Assembly (NCBI GenBank): GCA_036417435.1
Contig: CM070911.1
Location: forward strand, 9,176,001-9,240,000
Origin: Inia geoffrensis
Lineage: Eukaryota; Chordata; Mammalia; Artiodactyla; Iniidae
Length of the DNA stretch: 64,000 nt
Reading direction: 5' to 3'
Positions 33,890 to 45,225 of the stretch are shown here, in pieces. The first letter of the stretch is position 1, and each line of letters starts with the position of its first letter. The notes beneath the pieces were generated by a model, which worked only from the letters and a program-made list of their open reading frames with translations, did no database searches and was not told the DNA's origin. Position numbers and translations under genes: made by a program.

Positions 33890-34278
33890 TTCAGATAACC
33901 CACTGGCCTTCCTCCAGCTCAGCCTGGACACCTTGAACACCCTTCTCCTGAAAGCCCTCCCTCCAGTGCCCTCGTCCTTCAGATCTTAGCTAAGATTTTA
34001 CTGACGTGGGGACTCTTTCCAGATCTTCAAGCTGGATTCCATCTCACTGGTGTCCCCATGCCCAACGTATACACGCTAGGCTCTCATTTTCCTCTGTCCA
34101 ACTCCTCCCAGAACTTCCTATACTTTGGATATATCCAGTGATATGCGAGTAAAGTCTGTTCCCCACACGTAGCTACAAGCTCCCTGTGAGGAAGTTCTAG
34201 GTATGTTCTGTTCATTATGATATGTAGTTCATCATCATATTGATCACGATCAATATGTATTTGTTGAATGACTGAGCT
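33890..34278 (+). mobile_element. L2 LINE 3' segment
   Basis: The run 'gtccttcagatcttagctaagattttactgacgtgggg ... ctacaagctccctgtgaggaagttctag ... caatatgtatttgttgaatgactgag' is diverged L2. Confidence 0.55.
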
Positions 34279-34640
34279 GCTTACAGATAATCACAAAATT
34301 GACAGTGGCTTCCATGGTCAAAGTTATTTCTCACTCACCATGGAGTCACGCAACCCTTTTCAGCAGCCCTTCTCGGAGTGGCTGTCCTCCAGGAGCCCTC
34401 TCCGGGGGCTGGGCTGTGTCCATCTTGAGACTCTGCCATCTTCTGGCCTCAGCTGACTGGCAGAGGGAGAGCAGAGCATGTTGAGAAGACACCTCTGTCT
34501 GCAAGGGTCGCATGTCATTCTCATCCACTGTCCTTTGGCCAGAATTAGTCACACAACTCACCAAGTGCAAGGGCAGCTGGGGAATGGAGGGGGGCCCCCT
34601 TGTTATTAGTGGGTGCTGCCAGTCTCTGCCAGAGGCACTT
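34279..34640 (-). repeat. Ancient interspersed repeat, class uncertain
   Basis: The run 'acagtggcttccatggtcaaagttatttctcactcacc ... ccatcttgagactctgccatcttctggcc ... cctttggccagaattagtcacacaactcaccaagtgcaaggg' resembles a widespread old mammalian LTR or DNA repeat in reverse. Family not resolved. Confidence 0.4.
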
Positions 34641-35675
34641 AGAAGGGTGATGAAGGTTCTGATAGGCAAAGACATCGAGGGCTAAGCAAATAGCATGAGC
34701 AAGGGCTCAAGGAGGGAAAAAATGAAATAATAATTTTAAAAACCCTAATGATCTGAGAGGAACTGCAATAAATGTAGAGATACCTTGTAAAGGCATCTAG
34801 TGCCTCAAGGACAATAGGTTGGAGAAAGGAATAAACAGGTCATCGAGTGGACAGATAAATGGATGGACGGACTTGCACCTAAGGCTGAGGAGCTCAAACA
34901 TTATTCTGTAGAGAGATGCAAAGTTAACTTGGACCCCGGTCCTCTCAGCATCCTGTACCCCTCCCCGCACACCATCATGAAGCAGCCACCACAGGGACTG
35001 CAGAAGGGCAAGAACCCTGAGCGAAGGGGTGAGAGGCCAGATGCCCTCTGACACCCTGTCCCTCCAGAGACGCTCTTTGGAAGCCTCTTCATTTTGCTTT
35101 CACTCGTTTGTGAGTTAGCCTCTCATGTAATTAATCTGCTGCCTCCAGCCTGACATGGGGGCAGATAAGTGAGGGGAAATACGGGTGCGCTCCACTCGCA
35201 GAGAATGGCTTCTGAAAACATGTGCACGGGCTAACAGGATGGAATTTAAATTCTGAGAGCAAGTTAGAGCTCATCTGGACCCCTGCTCATGGAAATAATG
35301 AGGTCACTGAAATCCCGGCAGTGGGGCGGGGGCATTGGCTCTGCCACCCGTGTGGTAAGGGCAGAAGAAGAGCCCTGGCCTCTCCCAGCTGAAATGTATA
35401 TAAGAGAACCTGACCTAACCACGAGAGAATGAGCGAGTACGTGGGAAGATGCCGACTGCTACGGGCCAAAGGGAAAGCTGAAAAGATGCAGGAGGACCAG
35501 AAATGCCAGGATGCTGACAAGGCATAGAAGGTGAGGTGCAATTTTAAATAGAAGAGTCAGAAGAGGCCTCAGTAACAAGGTGAGGTTGAGCACAGCTTGA
35601 CGGGGATAAGAGGTGAGCCATGTAAACATCAAGGGAAGAGGGTACTGGAGCCAATGGGAGGGCTTGAAAATGAGG
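34641..35675. other. About 1 kb unassigned
   Basis: No repeat or gene recognised. Open frames on both strands at 34797-35092 overlap each other and have no family signature. Confidence 0.4.
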
Positions 35676-35679
35676 TGAG

Positions 35680-35800
35680 ATGTGTGGAATACATTTCAAA
35701 AGGATCACCCTGGCTGCTGTGTTGAGAATAAACCATGGGAGATAAGAGTAGAGGTGGGGAGACCATTAGGAGGTTATTGCAGTGACCCAGGCAAGAATGA
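35680..35800 (+). repeat. Ancient interspersed repeat, class uncertain
   Basis: The run 'aaaaggatcaccctggctgctgtgttgagaataaacc ... taggaggttattgcagtgacccaggcaagaatga' is a common old mammalian repeat theme. Family not resolved. Confidence 0.4.
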
Positions 35801-35819
35801 TGCGCTAAAAATGATTAAT

Positions 35820-36005
35820 AACCACAGCTACAGTGTTCCAGGAAAATGCTTGTAGATTGTAAGTCATCCGTATAAAACTATGAAGAGTAGATATTAAGAA
35901 CCCCTCATTCTATTTTTCAGATGAGAAAATAGAATTCAGAGAGATTTAGACCTTCCCCAATGTCACACAGTTAGTTCATGGCAGAGCCAAGTTTCAAATC
36001 CTAGC
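35820..36005 (-). repeat. MIR SINE, antisense
   Basis: The run 'cagatgagaaaatagaattcagagagatttagaccttccccaatgtcacacagttagttcatggcagagccaagtttcaaatcctag' is the reverse MIR core. Confidence 0.7.
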
Positions 36006-36519
36006 TCTAATTATTGGGCACCTACTGTATACAGCAGACTATAAGACATGGAGGAGTCCTTGCTCTCAGGAGATATAGGCTGGCAGCAGATGAGAAGGGA
36101 GGGGCCACGCGTGCAAAAAGACAAATGACTAGAGGGAACAAGGGCATCTATCCTTCTGTGCCTGAAGCATGTGCTCTTCCTGCAGAAATTTCCCTGGATG
36201 CCCCCAGCAAATATACTTCTTGGGGAGGAACCCATTAGGTCTTGCGGGTACATTTTTAAAGGTATGGAGTAAGATATGAAAAGTCAGAAGAAAATAAAAA
36301 ATAGAAATGGGAAAACACACCAGGCAGACTCCAGAGGGTACAGGAAAAGGTGGAAAGGAAGATCAGGGTTCTGATTCCAGCTTGCTTCTCTGTTTCTCTA
36401 CTTGAAATATTTTCCTCTCTCCTCCCCTTTTTCCTTTCACCTGTCGTAATCAAAGAGGCGCTCAAACGTCATTGCCCCTTCTCTCTTGCCAATAAGTAAA
36501 GGTGGTGAAAAGCTGACAA
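36006..36519. other. No feature seen
   Basis: Unassigned sequence. Confidence 0.4.
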
Positions 36520-36960
36520 GCTGTGCAGATCCCTGACCTTGCCTCTGCTAGAGCCTGCATTGTGCTAGGGCCGAAGCTGTGGTCCCAGGCTCCTTTCTCA
36601 GCTGGCTTTGGGCTCCAGTTGGCCAAAGAGTGTCTTGGAAGAGGAATGGGAATGCTAGAGGAAGGGAAGAGCTGGGGTGTTTACCCTTTCTTGCTTCACT
36701 GCAGCCTTTCCAGCCCTGCTGGAGACCTGGCCTCTGGCCTTGGGCAGCATTGCCTCATCCCCCTGCTATCCAGTTTGGGATGGTACTGGCTTTTCCTTCT
36801 TGTGCCAATCTCTGGGTTGCTTTGTTCTATTTGTTTTTTATTCGGCTTCTCCAATCTTCCTTCTCCATCGTAGCTAATTCCCTGGATTAAATTCCTCCTG
36901 TTTTAAGCACTGAAAGTAACTTCTGTTTCTCTTGAACGACACCCAGGCATACTTTCAAAC
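36520..36960 (+). mobile_element. LTR-like ancient repeat, sense
   Basis: The end 'ctggattaaattcctcctgttttaagcactgaaagtaacttctgtttctcttgaacgaca' resembles the R-U5 end of old MaLR/ERVL-type LTRs. The upstream pyrimidine-rich part is less clear. The 116-codon frame inside (36523-36873) has a leucine-rich end by chance. Confidence 0.4.
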
Positions 36961-37587
36961 GACAGACAGCCATGCCATCCCAAATGTGCCACCTTACAAA
37001 CAGTGCAAGACCGGATTCAGATTCTGAAGTGCCTGCCTTAAGGATGAACTCCACTGCATACTGACAATGTAATAGTAAAAATTCCCTTTGAATAGACGTC
37101 AAAGTGTTTACAGTCAGAAAGGTAATTTTGAAAGAGTAATCATCAGCGTCTTTAAAAAGGTTTTATAATGTATTAAGACACATTATCATCCATAACTTTT
37201 CTAAAAGATCCATCAATATTTAATATTCTTCTCAAAACCACATTAGGATTAACATTACAAAGAAAACAGTCTTCTGTTCCAAGAAAAAATGTATCTCTGT
37301 GATGTGGTGGTTTTATCTGATACCTCCGTTAGCATAATACAGTAGAGGGGAGTATATTTACACTACCAACAGATCCTTTTTCTGCATTTCTGCCCCTTGC
37401 TACTTTTACAAACTCAGCGTCGTTTTACCAGCAGGAAGACATAGTACACAAAACTTTGCAGCCGCAGGATATATTCCCTAATATTTGGCTAATCTTTGGG
37501 CGATCTCAGGAGAAGGTAGTGGAAGATTTTAATAGCTAGCAGGGGGGATGCGAACTTCCCTTTCTATTACCTGGGTCAGCTAACACT
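36961..37587. other. No feature seen
   Basis: AT-rich unassigned flank of the 75-bp array. Confidence 0.4.
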
Positions 37588-37886
37588 TGCACGATGTCAT
37601 GGCCCAAGAGTCTAAATACTACGTCCGGAGTCTCTTCACTGCTCTATTCAGAACCAATCATCTGCACGATGTCATGGCCCAAGAGTCTAAATACTACGTC
37701 CGGAGTCTCTTCACTGCTCTATTCAGAACCAATCATCTGCACGATGTCATGGCCCAAGAATCTAAATACTACGTCCGGAGTCTCTTCACTGCTCTATTCA
37801 GAACCAATCATCTGCACGATGTCATGGCCCAAGAATCTAAATACTACGTCCGGAGTCTCTTCACTGCTCTATTCAGAACCAATCAA
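37588..37886 (+). repeat. Four-copy 75-bp tandem repeat (minisatellite)
   Basis: The word acgatgtcatggcccaagag starts copies at 37591 and 37666. The same word with 'aagaa' starts copies at 37741 and 37816, an exact 75-bp period. The only difference I see between full units is G/A at this one position, which groups copies 1-2 and copies 3-4. Each unit ends 'attcagaaccaatca'. Because 75 is a multiple of three, two frames stay open through the array and give repeated 25-residue units starting MHDVMAQESKYY. Nothing suggests translation. Such near-identity points to recent expansion, or to an assembly error. Confidence 0.97.
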
Positions 37887-38190
37887 TCTGTGTCTGGTTC
37901 CTAAGTGCTAAGCTGGAATAGATATGCTCTTAATAATTAATCCTTTCCTTAAAGGGCTTTGATTTTTCAGATTCAGATTCCGCTGAGTGTATGTTTAGCA
38001 TCCCTAAGCCAGTTGTGCCAAAACAGAATTGTAACGTTGGAGGTTGTGCTCGATTCCAGGCCCCGTGAGATTCTAGTGGAAGAGGCTCATGTGTGCTGTC
38101 TTAACCCTCGAAGAGGAGCTGGGCAGCAGTCATCTCCCCCAAAGAGGCACATTTATCCTGAATTAAAACACCCCTGCCTGCTGGTCCCCA
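37887..38190. other. No feature seen
   Basis: Unassigned sequence after the array. Confidence 0.4.
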
Positions 38191-38194
38191 TGTG

Positions 38195-38540
38195 TGCTGT
38201 CCTGTGCCTCTGTGCTTTTGCTTGTGCTGTGGCCTTCCTCACTTTACCCCATTACTCCGTACGTGCTCTTTTCTAAGATGCATCCATTGCCTCCTCCAGG
38301 AAGCCCTCCTTGATTTTACACACACACACGCACATGCACACGCACATGCACACGCACACACACACCCTGCCCCAAGCTGGCTCAGGCTGCCCCCCAGCTT
38401 CCTTCTGCACATAATTCCAAGGTGATCTCTTTGTGGGTCTGCAGCTACCTGCAGACTCCAAGCTGCTGCAGAGCATGAACTGTCTCTGGATGTGAGCATG
38501 CAGCCTTAGCAGCTGCTCAGTTCCTATTCCTCGAACACAG
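38195..38540 (+). mobile_element. L2 LINE segment interrupted by a CA microsatellite
   Basis: The run 'gtgcctctgtgcttttgcttgtgctgtggccttcctca ... cctccaggaagccctccttga' is L2. It is followed by (CA/CATGCA)n at 38318-38365, then 'gcagagcatgaactgtctctgga'. Confidence 0.55.
38318..38365 (+). repeat. (CA)n microsatellite with CATGCA interruptions
   Basis: Alternating purine-pyrimidine run of 48 bp with 'gcacatgcacac' words. Confidence 0.9.
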
Positions 38541-39029
38541 CTGAACTGAGCTGAGCAGAGCGGCTGATCGTTTATGAAGTCTAGATCATGCCTCTGGCAA
38601 AACTGCAAAAGGCAGCAGTTCCTCCAGCACGGTGCTCCATGACCATTTCAGGACACAGTGGAACATTCATCTCTTTTCTGTAAAATTGTCTGTGTGCCGA
38701 CGCTGCTTGCATTCTTCTTTTTCGTTTTGGCTTTCTTCCTGAGAGAATTACACAACCGCCTGTCCTCCTCCCTGTACTGTACCTCCAGCTCTGAAACCCT
38801 ATGAATAAAGAAGGACAGCCAGGACTCCAGTATCCTGTTACAAATTCAATACACGCATACCTTTCCCGTGAGCCCTGCAGACTTGCATTTTCTCGAGAAT
38901 GGCAAAGCCAAACAGGCCTTTCCTCTTCCCAACTGAAAAAGACAGGTCTCAGAAACCTGAAAGGGCTTTATGAGGCCGGTCAGGCTTGCCCCGTCCTTAA
39001 TGGAAACGTAATGGATAACATGCAGCCAG
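38541..39029. other. No feature seen
   Basis: Unassigned. Confidence 0.4.
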
Positions 39030-39245
39030 GTCTGGGCTAGGAAAGGCTCCACCATTCACTCCCTGTTGGTGACCCAGGCCACTTGCTTCCTGCGACCCCA
39101 GGCCAGCTATTAAACTTAAATTGCAGCTCAGCCTCTTCATTTCTAAAATAAGGTCCGTACCATCTATTGCACAATGCTTGGGGAGGATTAATAAGATAAT
39201 GTGACATAGAGTCTGGCACCTAATGTTCAAAAAGGGGTAGAAATA
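39030..39245 (+). repeat. MIR SINE, sense
   Basis: The run 'ctccaccattcactccctgttggtgacccaggccact ... cagcctcttcatttctaaaataaggtccgtaccatct ... gaggattaataagataatgtgacatagagtctggcacctaatg' follows MIR. Confidence 0.7.
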
Positions 39246-39269
39246 ATAATAAAAATAAAATTTCTATTC

Positions 39270-39720
39270 CAAGTTGTTATAGGTCAAATTATATCTATGC
39301 GCCGCCCGCCCCGCACCCCGGCCCCAGTCATATGTTGAAGGCCTAAACCCAGAATGTGACCTTATTTGGAGGGCCTTTACAGAGGTGATCAAATTAAATG
39401 AGGTCACTAAAGTGGGCCCTAAGCCAGTATAAGTAGAGTCCTTATAAAGAGGGGAAATTTGGACACAGTCATGGACACAAGGAGAACTCCGTGTAAAGAT
39501 GAAGGTGGAGACTGGGGTGATGCTTCTTGAGCCGATGATGCCAAAGAGACCACAGAGCAAAACCACCAGAAGCCAGGAGGGAGCATGGAACAGGTTCTCC
39601 CTCAGGGCCTCAGAAGGAACCAACCCTGCGGACACCTTGATCTTGGACTTCCCGCCTCTAGAACCATGAGGTGATGAGTTTGTTTCCATTGTTCAAGCAC
39701 CCAGTCTGTGGTAGTTTACC
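39270..39720 (+). mobile_element. MLT1-type LTR (ERVL-MaLR), solo
   Basis: It shows 'catatgttgaaggcctaaacccagaatgtgaccttatttgg', 'ggtgatcaaattaaatgaggtcac', 'gtgggccctaagccag', 'tccttataaagagg', 'accaccagaagccaggagg', 'acaccttgatcttggacttcccgcctctagaacc' and 'cacccagtctgtggta'. All major MLT1 motifs are in order. A GC-rich patch (39298-39327) interrupts the 5' part. Confidence 0.85.
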
Positions 39721-40009
39721 TGTGCCGAAACTGAGAACAGAGAGGTTAGACCACTGCCTGGAACGATAGCACAGCGGGGGAGGCAGAGCCAGGAGGATGT
39801 TGCAGTCCTGTGCAGTGTCTTTCTGGAATGAAAAGGCTCGTTGCTGTCCCCGGGAAAGATGTCGGTTGCCACAGTCTCTATCCACACCCCTCACATGCAC
39901 CTCCTCCAGCCCACCCTCCCGAGCCCCTTCCTCTGCACGCTCAGGACACGTCACCTCAGTTTCCTAGTAACCTTTGGCACGTTCTCATCTCCTACCTTGC
40001 GCTTCAGTT
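39721..40009. other. No feature seen
   Basis: Unassigned. Confidence 0.4.
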
Positions 40010-40132
40010 AGGACTACATCCTTCCCAGGAGAGATTCTCATTTAAGTGATCTAGGGTGGGGCTCACAAAATTACATTTTTTAAAAAGCTCTCCAGATGAT
40101 TTTCATACGCGGCAGGGTAAAGATGCTGCATT
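40010..40132 (+). mobile_element. MER5A-like fragment
   Basis: The run 'aaaattacattttttaaaaagctctccagatgattttcatacgcggcagggtaaagatgctgcat' fits the MER5A 3' half. Confidence 0.45.
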
Positions 40133-40645
40133 AGACCACAGGCCCTCGGAGCGGGTCCACGGCAGCCTTACCTGGTATCCACTGCATGCCATCCAGTGGG
40201 TGCTCCAGTGGGTGGGACACGAGTGAATTGAGTCCTAGGTAACAGATAAATACACAACCGCAATGCTCCAGAGCCCATGGTACCCATTCATCTGTTGTGT
40301 GCACTTGAACCATCAGGGAAGCGGCCTCACTGCTCACCGCCTGTCTCCTGTCCCTCTCACCCACATTCGGCGCCGCTCCAGGGGACTCCTTGTGCAGATC
40401 AGAAATCACTTAGCTCCACACACTGGGGTCAGACCCACCACAGCTCCAGTGGTACCCAGCCGAGCGCATTTAAAACAATTCCACAGTTCATTCTCATACC
40501 TCTCCAGAATGAGAACCATCTGGTGTGGACCGAGTATCTTTTCTGAAATAACAAAAACAATGCTAATACAGCAATCAAGAGTCAAACAAACAAACAAAAC
40601 CTCTCCCTGCTGAAAACAATTGAGTATCTTTCCATCACCTATTTT
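40133..40645. other. No feature seen
   Basis: Unassigned. The 116-codon frame at 40263-40613 has no recognised family. Confidence 0.4.
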
Positions 40646-40649
40646 TAAA

Positions 40650-41150
40650 AGCTCAGGCTCGTTCTGCGCCCCATCATGGCCTTTGCCATCATCACTAGCA
40701 AACAAGCTACCCTCTTCCTTCTTCCTGTTCTGCATGTGCTGACGTAGCGGGAGAGCTCTTTCTCCTACAGCAGGCTTTCTCCTGCCTCAGGGCTTTTGCT
40801 CCTGTTTGTTCCTTCTGCCTGGACTGTGTCCTGCCCTGTGGTCCAACCTGGACCACTTTTTCAACACTTAGTTCAGGAATCTCCTTCCCTGAACCCTCCC
40901 CGCCTTAAAACTCTCCATCCCCACCTGACACCTGCAGGGGCCTGGGGCCCCAGGGCTCCCGTTAGCACTCCTGGTTTGCTTTGACAGACCCTGCTCGTGA
41001 CAATGTCTTTACATTCTCTCACCCACCCTCCACAGCTCTCTGTGGCCCTGAGGACACTGCCTGTCTTATTCATGTCTTCATGGCCAGCACTTAGCCCAGC
41101 ATCTGGTACACATTAGATGCCCCGCAAATATTTGCTGAATGAAGGAGTAA
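40650..41150 (+). mobile_element. L2 LINE 3' segment
   Basis: The run 'cctgcctcagggcttttgctcctgtttgttccttctgcctggactgtg ... cagcacttagcccagcatctggtacacattagatgccccgcaaatatttgctgaatgaagg' is L2 3' order. Confidence 0.7.
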
Positions 41151-42785
41151 ATTGCATTCATTGATACTTACGAGTGCTTTACAGTTTACAAAGTGGTTCA
41201 AATGGCAAATGGTATGAATAAAAGCGTGAGAAAGTGCATGCAGATCTAGTGGCCCTTCCAGCGAGGGTCCCTGCCAACCCTGACTCAGTGTTCAATGAGT
41301 TACTCTTCTCCAAAGTCTGCAGTGGAAATACAGCTGTTAGTGGAGGGTGTTAGTTTTGAACCTGGGCAACGGAGAGTAAGTTCACACATGCTGGGGCAGA
41401 GGGGGCCAGGCTTCATACCGCTGCAGCGTGATTGACAGCATGACCACCCCCCCACCCCCCACCCCCCACCCCGACTCCCTACTCCAAGCAAAAATCCTGA
41501 ATTCTGCCATTTACAAAGAAAGATCAGCATGATTAGCAGATGTGCCTCTGGCCATGCAGAGGGACGGGTGTTTCCATCTGTAAGCACAGGCTCCTCTCCC
41601 AGATCAGTCACATCCTGAACACAAAAGGCTGTTTCTTTCCAGTTCGTTCAACCCCAGAGCACTCAGGGAGTTTCAGTGTCCATCTTGAGCGTCAAGCCCC
41701 TCGCCAAGACCTCTAGTGAAGCCACATGGAAGAGGTGAGGGACAGGGAATTAGGGTCACACAGAAGGAGAACTGGCTTTGAGGCAGCTCCTGGGCAGGGC
41801 CTCCTTGCCCGGGGCCCCAGAGATACTCTTGGACTGATAGACAGTGGGCCCAGCCCCAGACCTGTCCATTGCCCACCCGCTCCAGCTCCTGAAATACACC
41901 CCATACGGCCCCCTCCCTTCAAGCCCATGTGGTGACGGCATTAAGACACCACTGTCACCCACGTTCTTCCTCTGGAATTGTTCCAGGACATCCCCGGCCT
42001 GCTTCATTCTTGCTCGTGTTCTGCTTTCTTTCCGGGTCTCACAACCCCCTTTTGGCTCCGTTCTTCATCACCTTGAGTGGATCCACAACTCGATTCCAGC
42101 TTCAGCAGCCACCATCCCACCCTCTGCCCCCTCCAGCCTGGCCTCCCTCCTGTTCCTCCAACGGACCCAAGGGCACCCATGTCCACCAGACTCTGCCTTG
42201 TGGCTTCATGTGCTGAAACCATGGTAAGGGGCCGCCCAAGCTCCACTGAACCCTGGTCTTGTCTTTTCTAGTTTACCACAGTCCAATGAGGCCTCAGTCC
42301 AGCAGGGAGATGGGTCTGTCTCTGAAGTTGTCGTCAGCCCAAGAGGTGGCATCAAGTCCAGGCCCACTGCCTAGCTCCAGTCAAAGCTGAGTTGCAACCT
42401 TGTCTATGAAATTGGGTGCCTCTCACTGAGTCCCTCTTTTGTCTCTTAGAAAAAATGATCGCTAAGAAGCTCACAGCCAGAGATGGAATCCACCCTTCGC
42501 AAAGGAGTTAAGCCTTCGTGTGTCTGGATTACTTACTGATTTTACCCTGGTCTCATTTTACTTGGTTTGCCTTACCCTGTTCTTTTTTGCTTCTCTCTGA
42601 TTTTGAAATTCTCAAATCCTTAGGAAGGAGGGTTAAAAAATGAGCAAATCAATTAAACGAAATGATTAAACTCAATAAAATAGAGATTAGCCATAACATG
42701 ATCATTCTCTATGTTCTCTAGGAGGTCTCTGAGATGAGAATTAGTTGGGGGACCTCGAAATGAATCAGATAACCAGACACTTAAA
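41151..42785. other. About 1.6 kb without recognised repeats
   Basis: C-rich between 41440 and 42240. Several overlapping 60-127-codon frames there are proline- and serine-rich and have no domain I know. No CpG island. Confidence 0.4.
41447..41473 (-). repeat. C-rich run; strong G-quadruplex motif on the minus strand
   Basis: Runs of 7, 6, 6 and 4 cytosines are separated by single adenines. On the minus strand this gives four G runs with one-base loops. Confidence 0.85.
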
Positions 42786-42789
42786 TGTA

Positions 42790-42935
42790 TCCTGGAATCA
42801 CAGCTAGGCAGCAGTGGAAGGGAATTTAGAGGTTTCCTAATCTAATATTTGCATTTTAAAGACGGGAATATAAAAACTAAAGATGGGAAAAAACTCACCC
42901 AAAAGTCAGGAGTGACTGTGTGTCAAAGATAACAT
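42790..42935 (-). repeat. MIR-like fragment, antisense
   Basis: The run 'gaagggaatttagaggtttcctaatctaatatttgcattttaaagacgggaatataa ... ctcacccaaaagtcaggag' resembles reverse MIR3. Confidence 0.4.
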
Positions 42936-42984
42936 CCTTCACTCAATAATCCATTTGTTTATTGAGCACCTACTAATAACCAAA

Positions 42985-43152
42985 GGACGGTGCAGCAAAG
43001 TGGTTGAGAGAATGGCTTTTGGATTTAGACAGCCCTGACCTAAGACATAGTTTCCTCTCCCTGAAATGTAGATTGTTGTACTTACTTCAGAGGGTTGTCC
43101 TGTTGACAAAATAAGACCTTACCTGTGAAGCCTTCAGTGTAACGCATGGCAT
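42985..43152 (+). repeat. MIR SINE, sense
   Basis: The run 'agtggttgagagaatggcttttggatttagacagcc ... ctctccctgaaatgtagattgttgtacttacttcagagggttgtcctg' is MIR. Confidence 0.65.
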
Positions 43153-43995
43153 CTAGCTAAGATAAAGAAGTGTCAGCTACACTTTTCCAGTTTCCAGGCT
43201 CTCGGTATGATGTTCTTTCCCCACGTGGTGGAGCAGTAGAATGTGACGTAACAGCCATCAATATATTTGGGATTACAAGATCCAAACTGTTGCCCTCACT
43301 CCATCAGCTTCAAATCACAAAGGGAGGTCTTGAGTGAATCACTGATTGGAAAGCTCTTTCCGTTCCATATAATAGTGATTAACAACGGACAAAGTTATTT
43401 CAAAAAAAACAACAGAAAGCTGGGACACACAACTCAACTCCGTGCTGGAGAATCAATGATTCCGTTACAGAGAAAAGCCACACAGCAGACTGGGCCCAGT
43501 AGGATCCCACTGGTGCCAGCGTAATGGATCAACATAGATGGCTAAATGTCCTGTTTGCCACAGTGATAGCTACATATATTCCAGACAGAGTCACCAGACT
43601 ATTAAAATGTTGTACAGGTAGCCTAGAATTTGATTAAATTTTTTCTCAGTATCTTCAGATAATCCCCCATGTTAACTTAACCTACCAAAGAAGTAAATGG
43701 TGCAAACGTAAGGAAAAGAGACAGTTTTTTCAATCATTGTCAACAAGAACCTTGGGTTCTGCCACACTGTCTTCATCACCATGCCATGGGGATTTCACAA
43801 GCTCTGAGCCAGAGAAGCTCCACCTCTTCCCCGCCATGCCAGTTTAGGCCAGTCTTTAAACGTCAGCGTCCTCATGTTGACGCGGGGGAAAATAACAGCC
43901 ACATTGCTGGGATGCTTACGAGGTAAGTGAGACAAAACCTACAGTTTCCAGTACACAGTAGAAGTTTAGTAGTGGCTTATGTGTGTCTTTGCCTG
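43153..43995. other. No feature seen
   Basis: Unassigned sequence. The A box-like and TATA-like words seen are isolated. Confidence 0.4.
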
Positions 43996-43999
43996 TACA

Positions 44000-44375
44000 G
44001 TTTGCCCTTCTAGAACGTGTTCATGCCTATTCTCTATCTAAATCCCATCTATCTTTCAAGACCAGATTAAGGCAAAAACTCCTCCAGGAGACTTCCCTAC
44101 CCTTCTCAGTCCACACAGACCTGGCACTTCTAATTCATTGCACGTGTTATTAGAGCCCCCCATTTATAAGATTAGAGACAGATGGTAGCGTGTGATATCC
44201 AAAGGCAGCAGGCTGATACCTAATGTGTTCTCCTCATCTCCCATTATTCTACAGTGGTGCTAAACCAGCCCACAGCCATATTACTTATAAATACAGTGAT
44301 TAGTGTAAAATACATTTTTTTGAGAGGCAGGACCGTGTCTTATTCTTTGTAGCCCTAGAGTCTAGCACTGTTCCA
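44000..44375 (+). mobile_element. L2 LINE 3' segment
   Basis: The run 'tttcaagaccagattaaggcaaaaactcctccaggagacttccct ... gagaggcaggaccgtgtcttattctttgtagccctagagtctagcactg' carries L2 motifs in order, with unassigned sequence between them. Confidence 0.55.
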
Positions 44376-44394
44376 GAATCATGGCAGAATTCCA

Positions 44395-44660
44395 AACTGA
44401 AGGGCTTAAAACAACAGAAGTTTATTCTTCCACGGTTCTAGGGGCTAGAAGTTCAAGTAAGGCAGGCCATGCTCTTTCCAAAGCCTCTCGAGGAGGACCT
44501 TTCTTTGCTTCTTCCAGTTTCTAGTAGTCCTAGGAATTCCTTGGCATATAGCAGCATCACTGCCATCTTTGCCTCTGTTACCATATGGCATTCTCTATGT
44601 ACATACCTCGGAGTCCTCACCAGAATCACCTTTAACATCCTTATTTCTACAAGTAGCTTC
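44395..44660 (-). mobile_element. MLT1-type LTR 3' part, antisense
   Basis: The run 'gggcttaaaacaacagaagtttattcttccacggttctaggggctagaagttcaa ... tagcagcatcactgcc ... ccatatggcattctctatgta' is the reverse of an MLT1 3' half. Confidence 0.65.
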
Positions 44661-44784
44661 TAAGGCAACCCAGGATTTTTCTAGCATGAATCTCAAAAGT
44701 CTTCTAGCTTCAACCCATTATCTATTCCAAAGCTACTTCCACATTTTTAGGTATTTGTTACAGAGCACCCCACTCTTGATACCA

Positions 44785-45225
44785 AACTCTGTATCAGTCA
44801 GGATTCTTGACAGAAAGAGAACAAACAGGATGTATGTGTGTTTGTGTCTATAGAGAGATAGGTAAACAGATATATAGATAGACAAGGATTTATTTTAAGG
44901 AATTGGTTCATGCAGTTGTGGGGTTAGCAAGTCTGAAGTTTGTAGCACAGGCCAGCGGGCTGCAAACTCAGGCAGGGTTTCTATGCTGCGGTCTTGAGGC
45001 AGAACTTCTACTCCTCCAAGAAACCTCAGTGTTTGCTCCTAAGTTCTTCACCTGATTACATAAGGCCCACTCACATTATCAAGGGGGACTTTCTTACTTA
45101 AAGTCCACTGATTGCAGATGTTAATCTCATCTTCAAAATACCTCCATAGCAACATCTAGACTAGTTCTTGATCAAACAACTGGCACCAAGATCTAATCAA
45201 GTAGTCACACGAAATTAACCACTAC
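44785..45225 (-). mobile_element. MLT2-like ERVL LTR, antisense
   Basis: The run 'tgtatcagtcaggattcttgacagaaagagaacaaacaggatgta ... aggatttattttaaggaattggttcatgcagttgtgg ... gcagatgttaatctcatcttcaaaa ... aacatctagactagt ... aaattaaccactaca' matches the order of MLT2-family LTRs in reverse, end to end. Confidence 0.7.

Noticed and set aside
36523..36873. Frame with a hydrophobic, membrane-like C-terminal end
   Set aside because: It lies in an LTR-like repeat, and three overlapping frames are open there, as expected for pyrimidine-rich DNA.
37588..37886. Possible CRISPR-like array
   Set aside because: The units abut with no variable spacers, and the setting is mammalian nuclear DNA.
37587..37911. 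Two 105-codon frames with a repeated 25-residue unit
   Set aside because: Both follow from the 75-bp period being divisible by three. Two overlapping frames being equally open argues against either being a gene.
39298..39327. GC-rich patch considered as a CpG island core
   Set aside because: Only about 30 bp long and inside an MLT1 LTR, far below island size.
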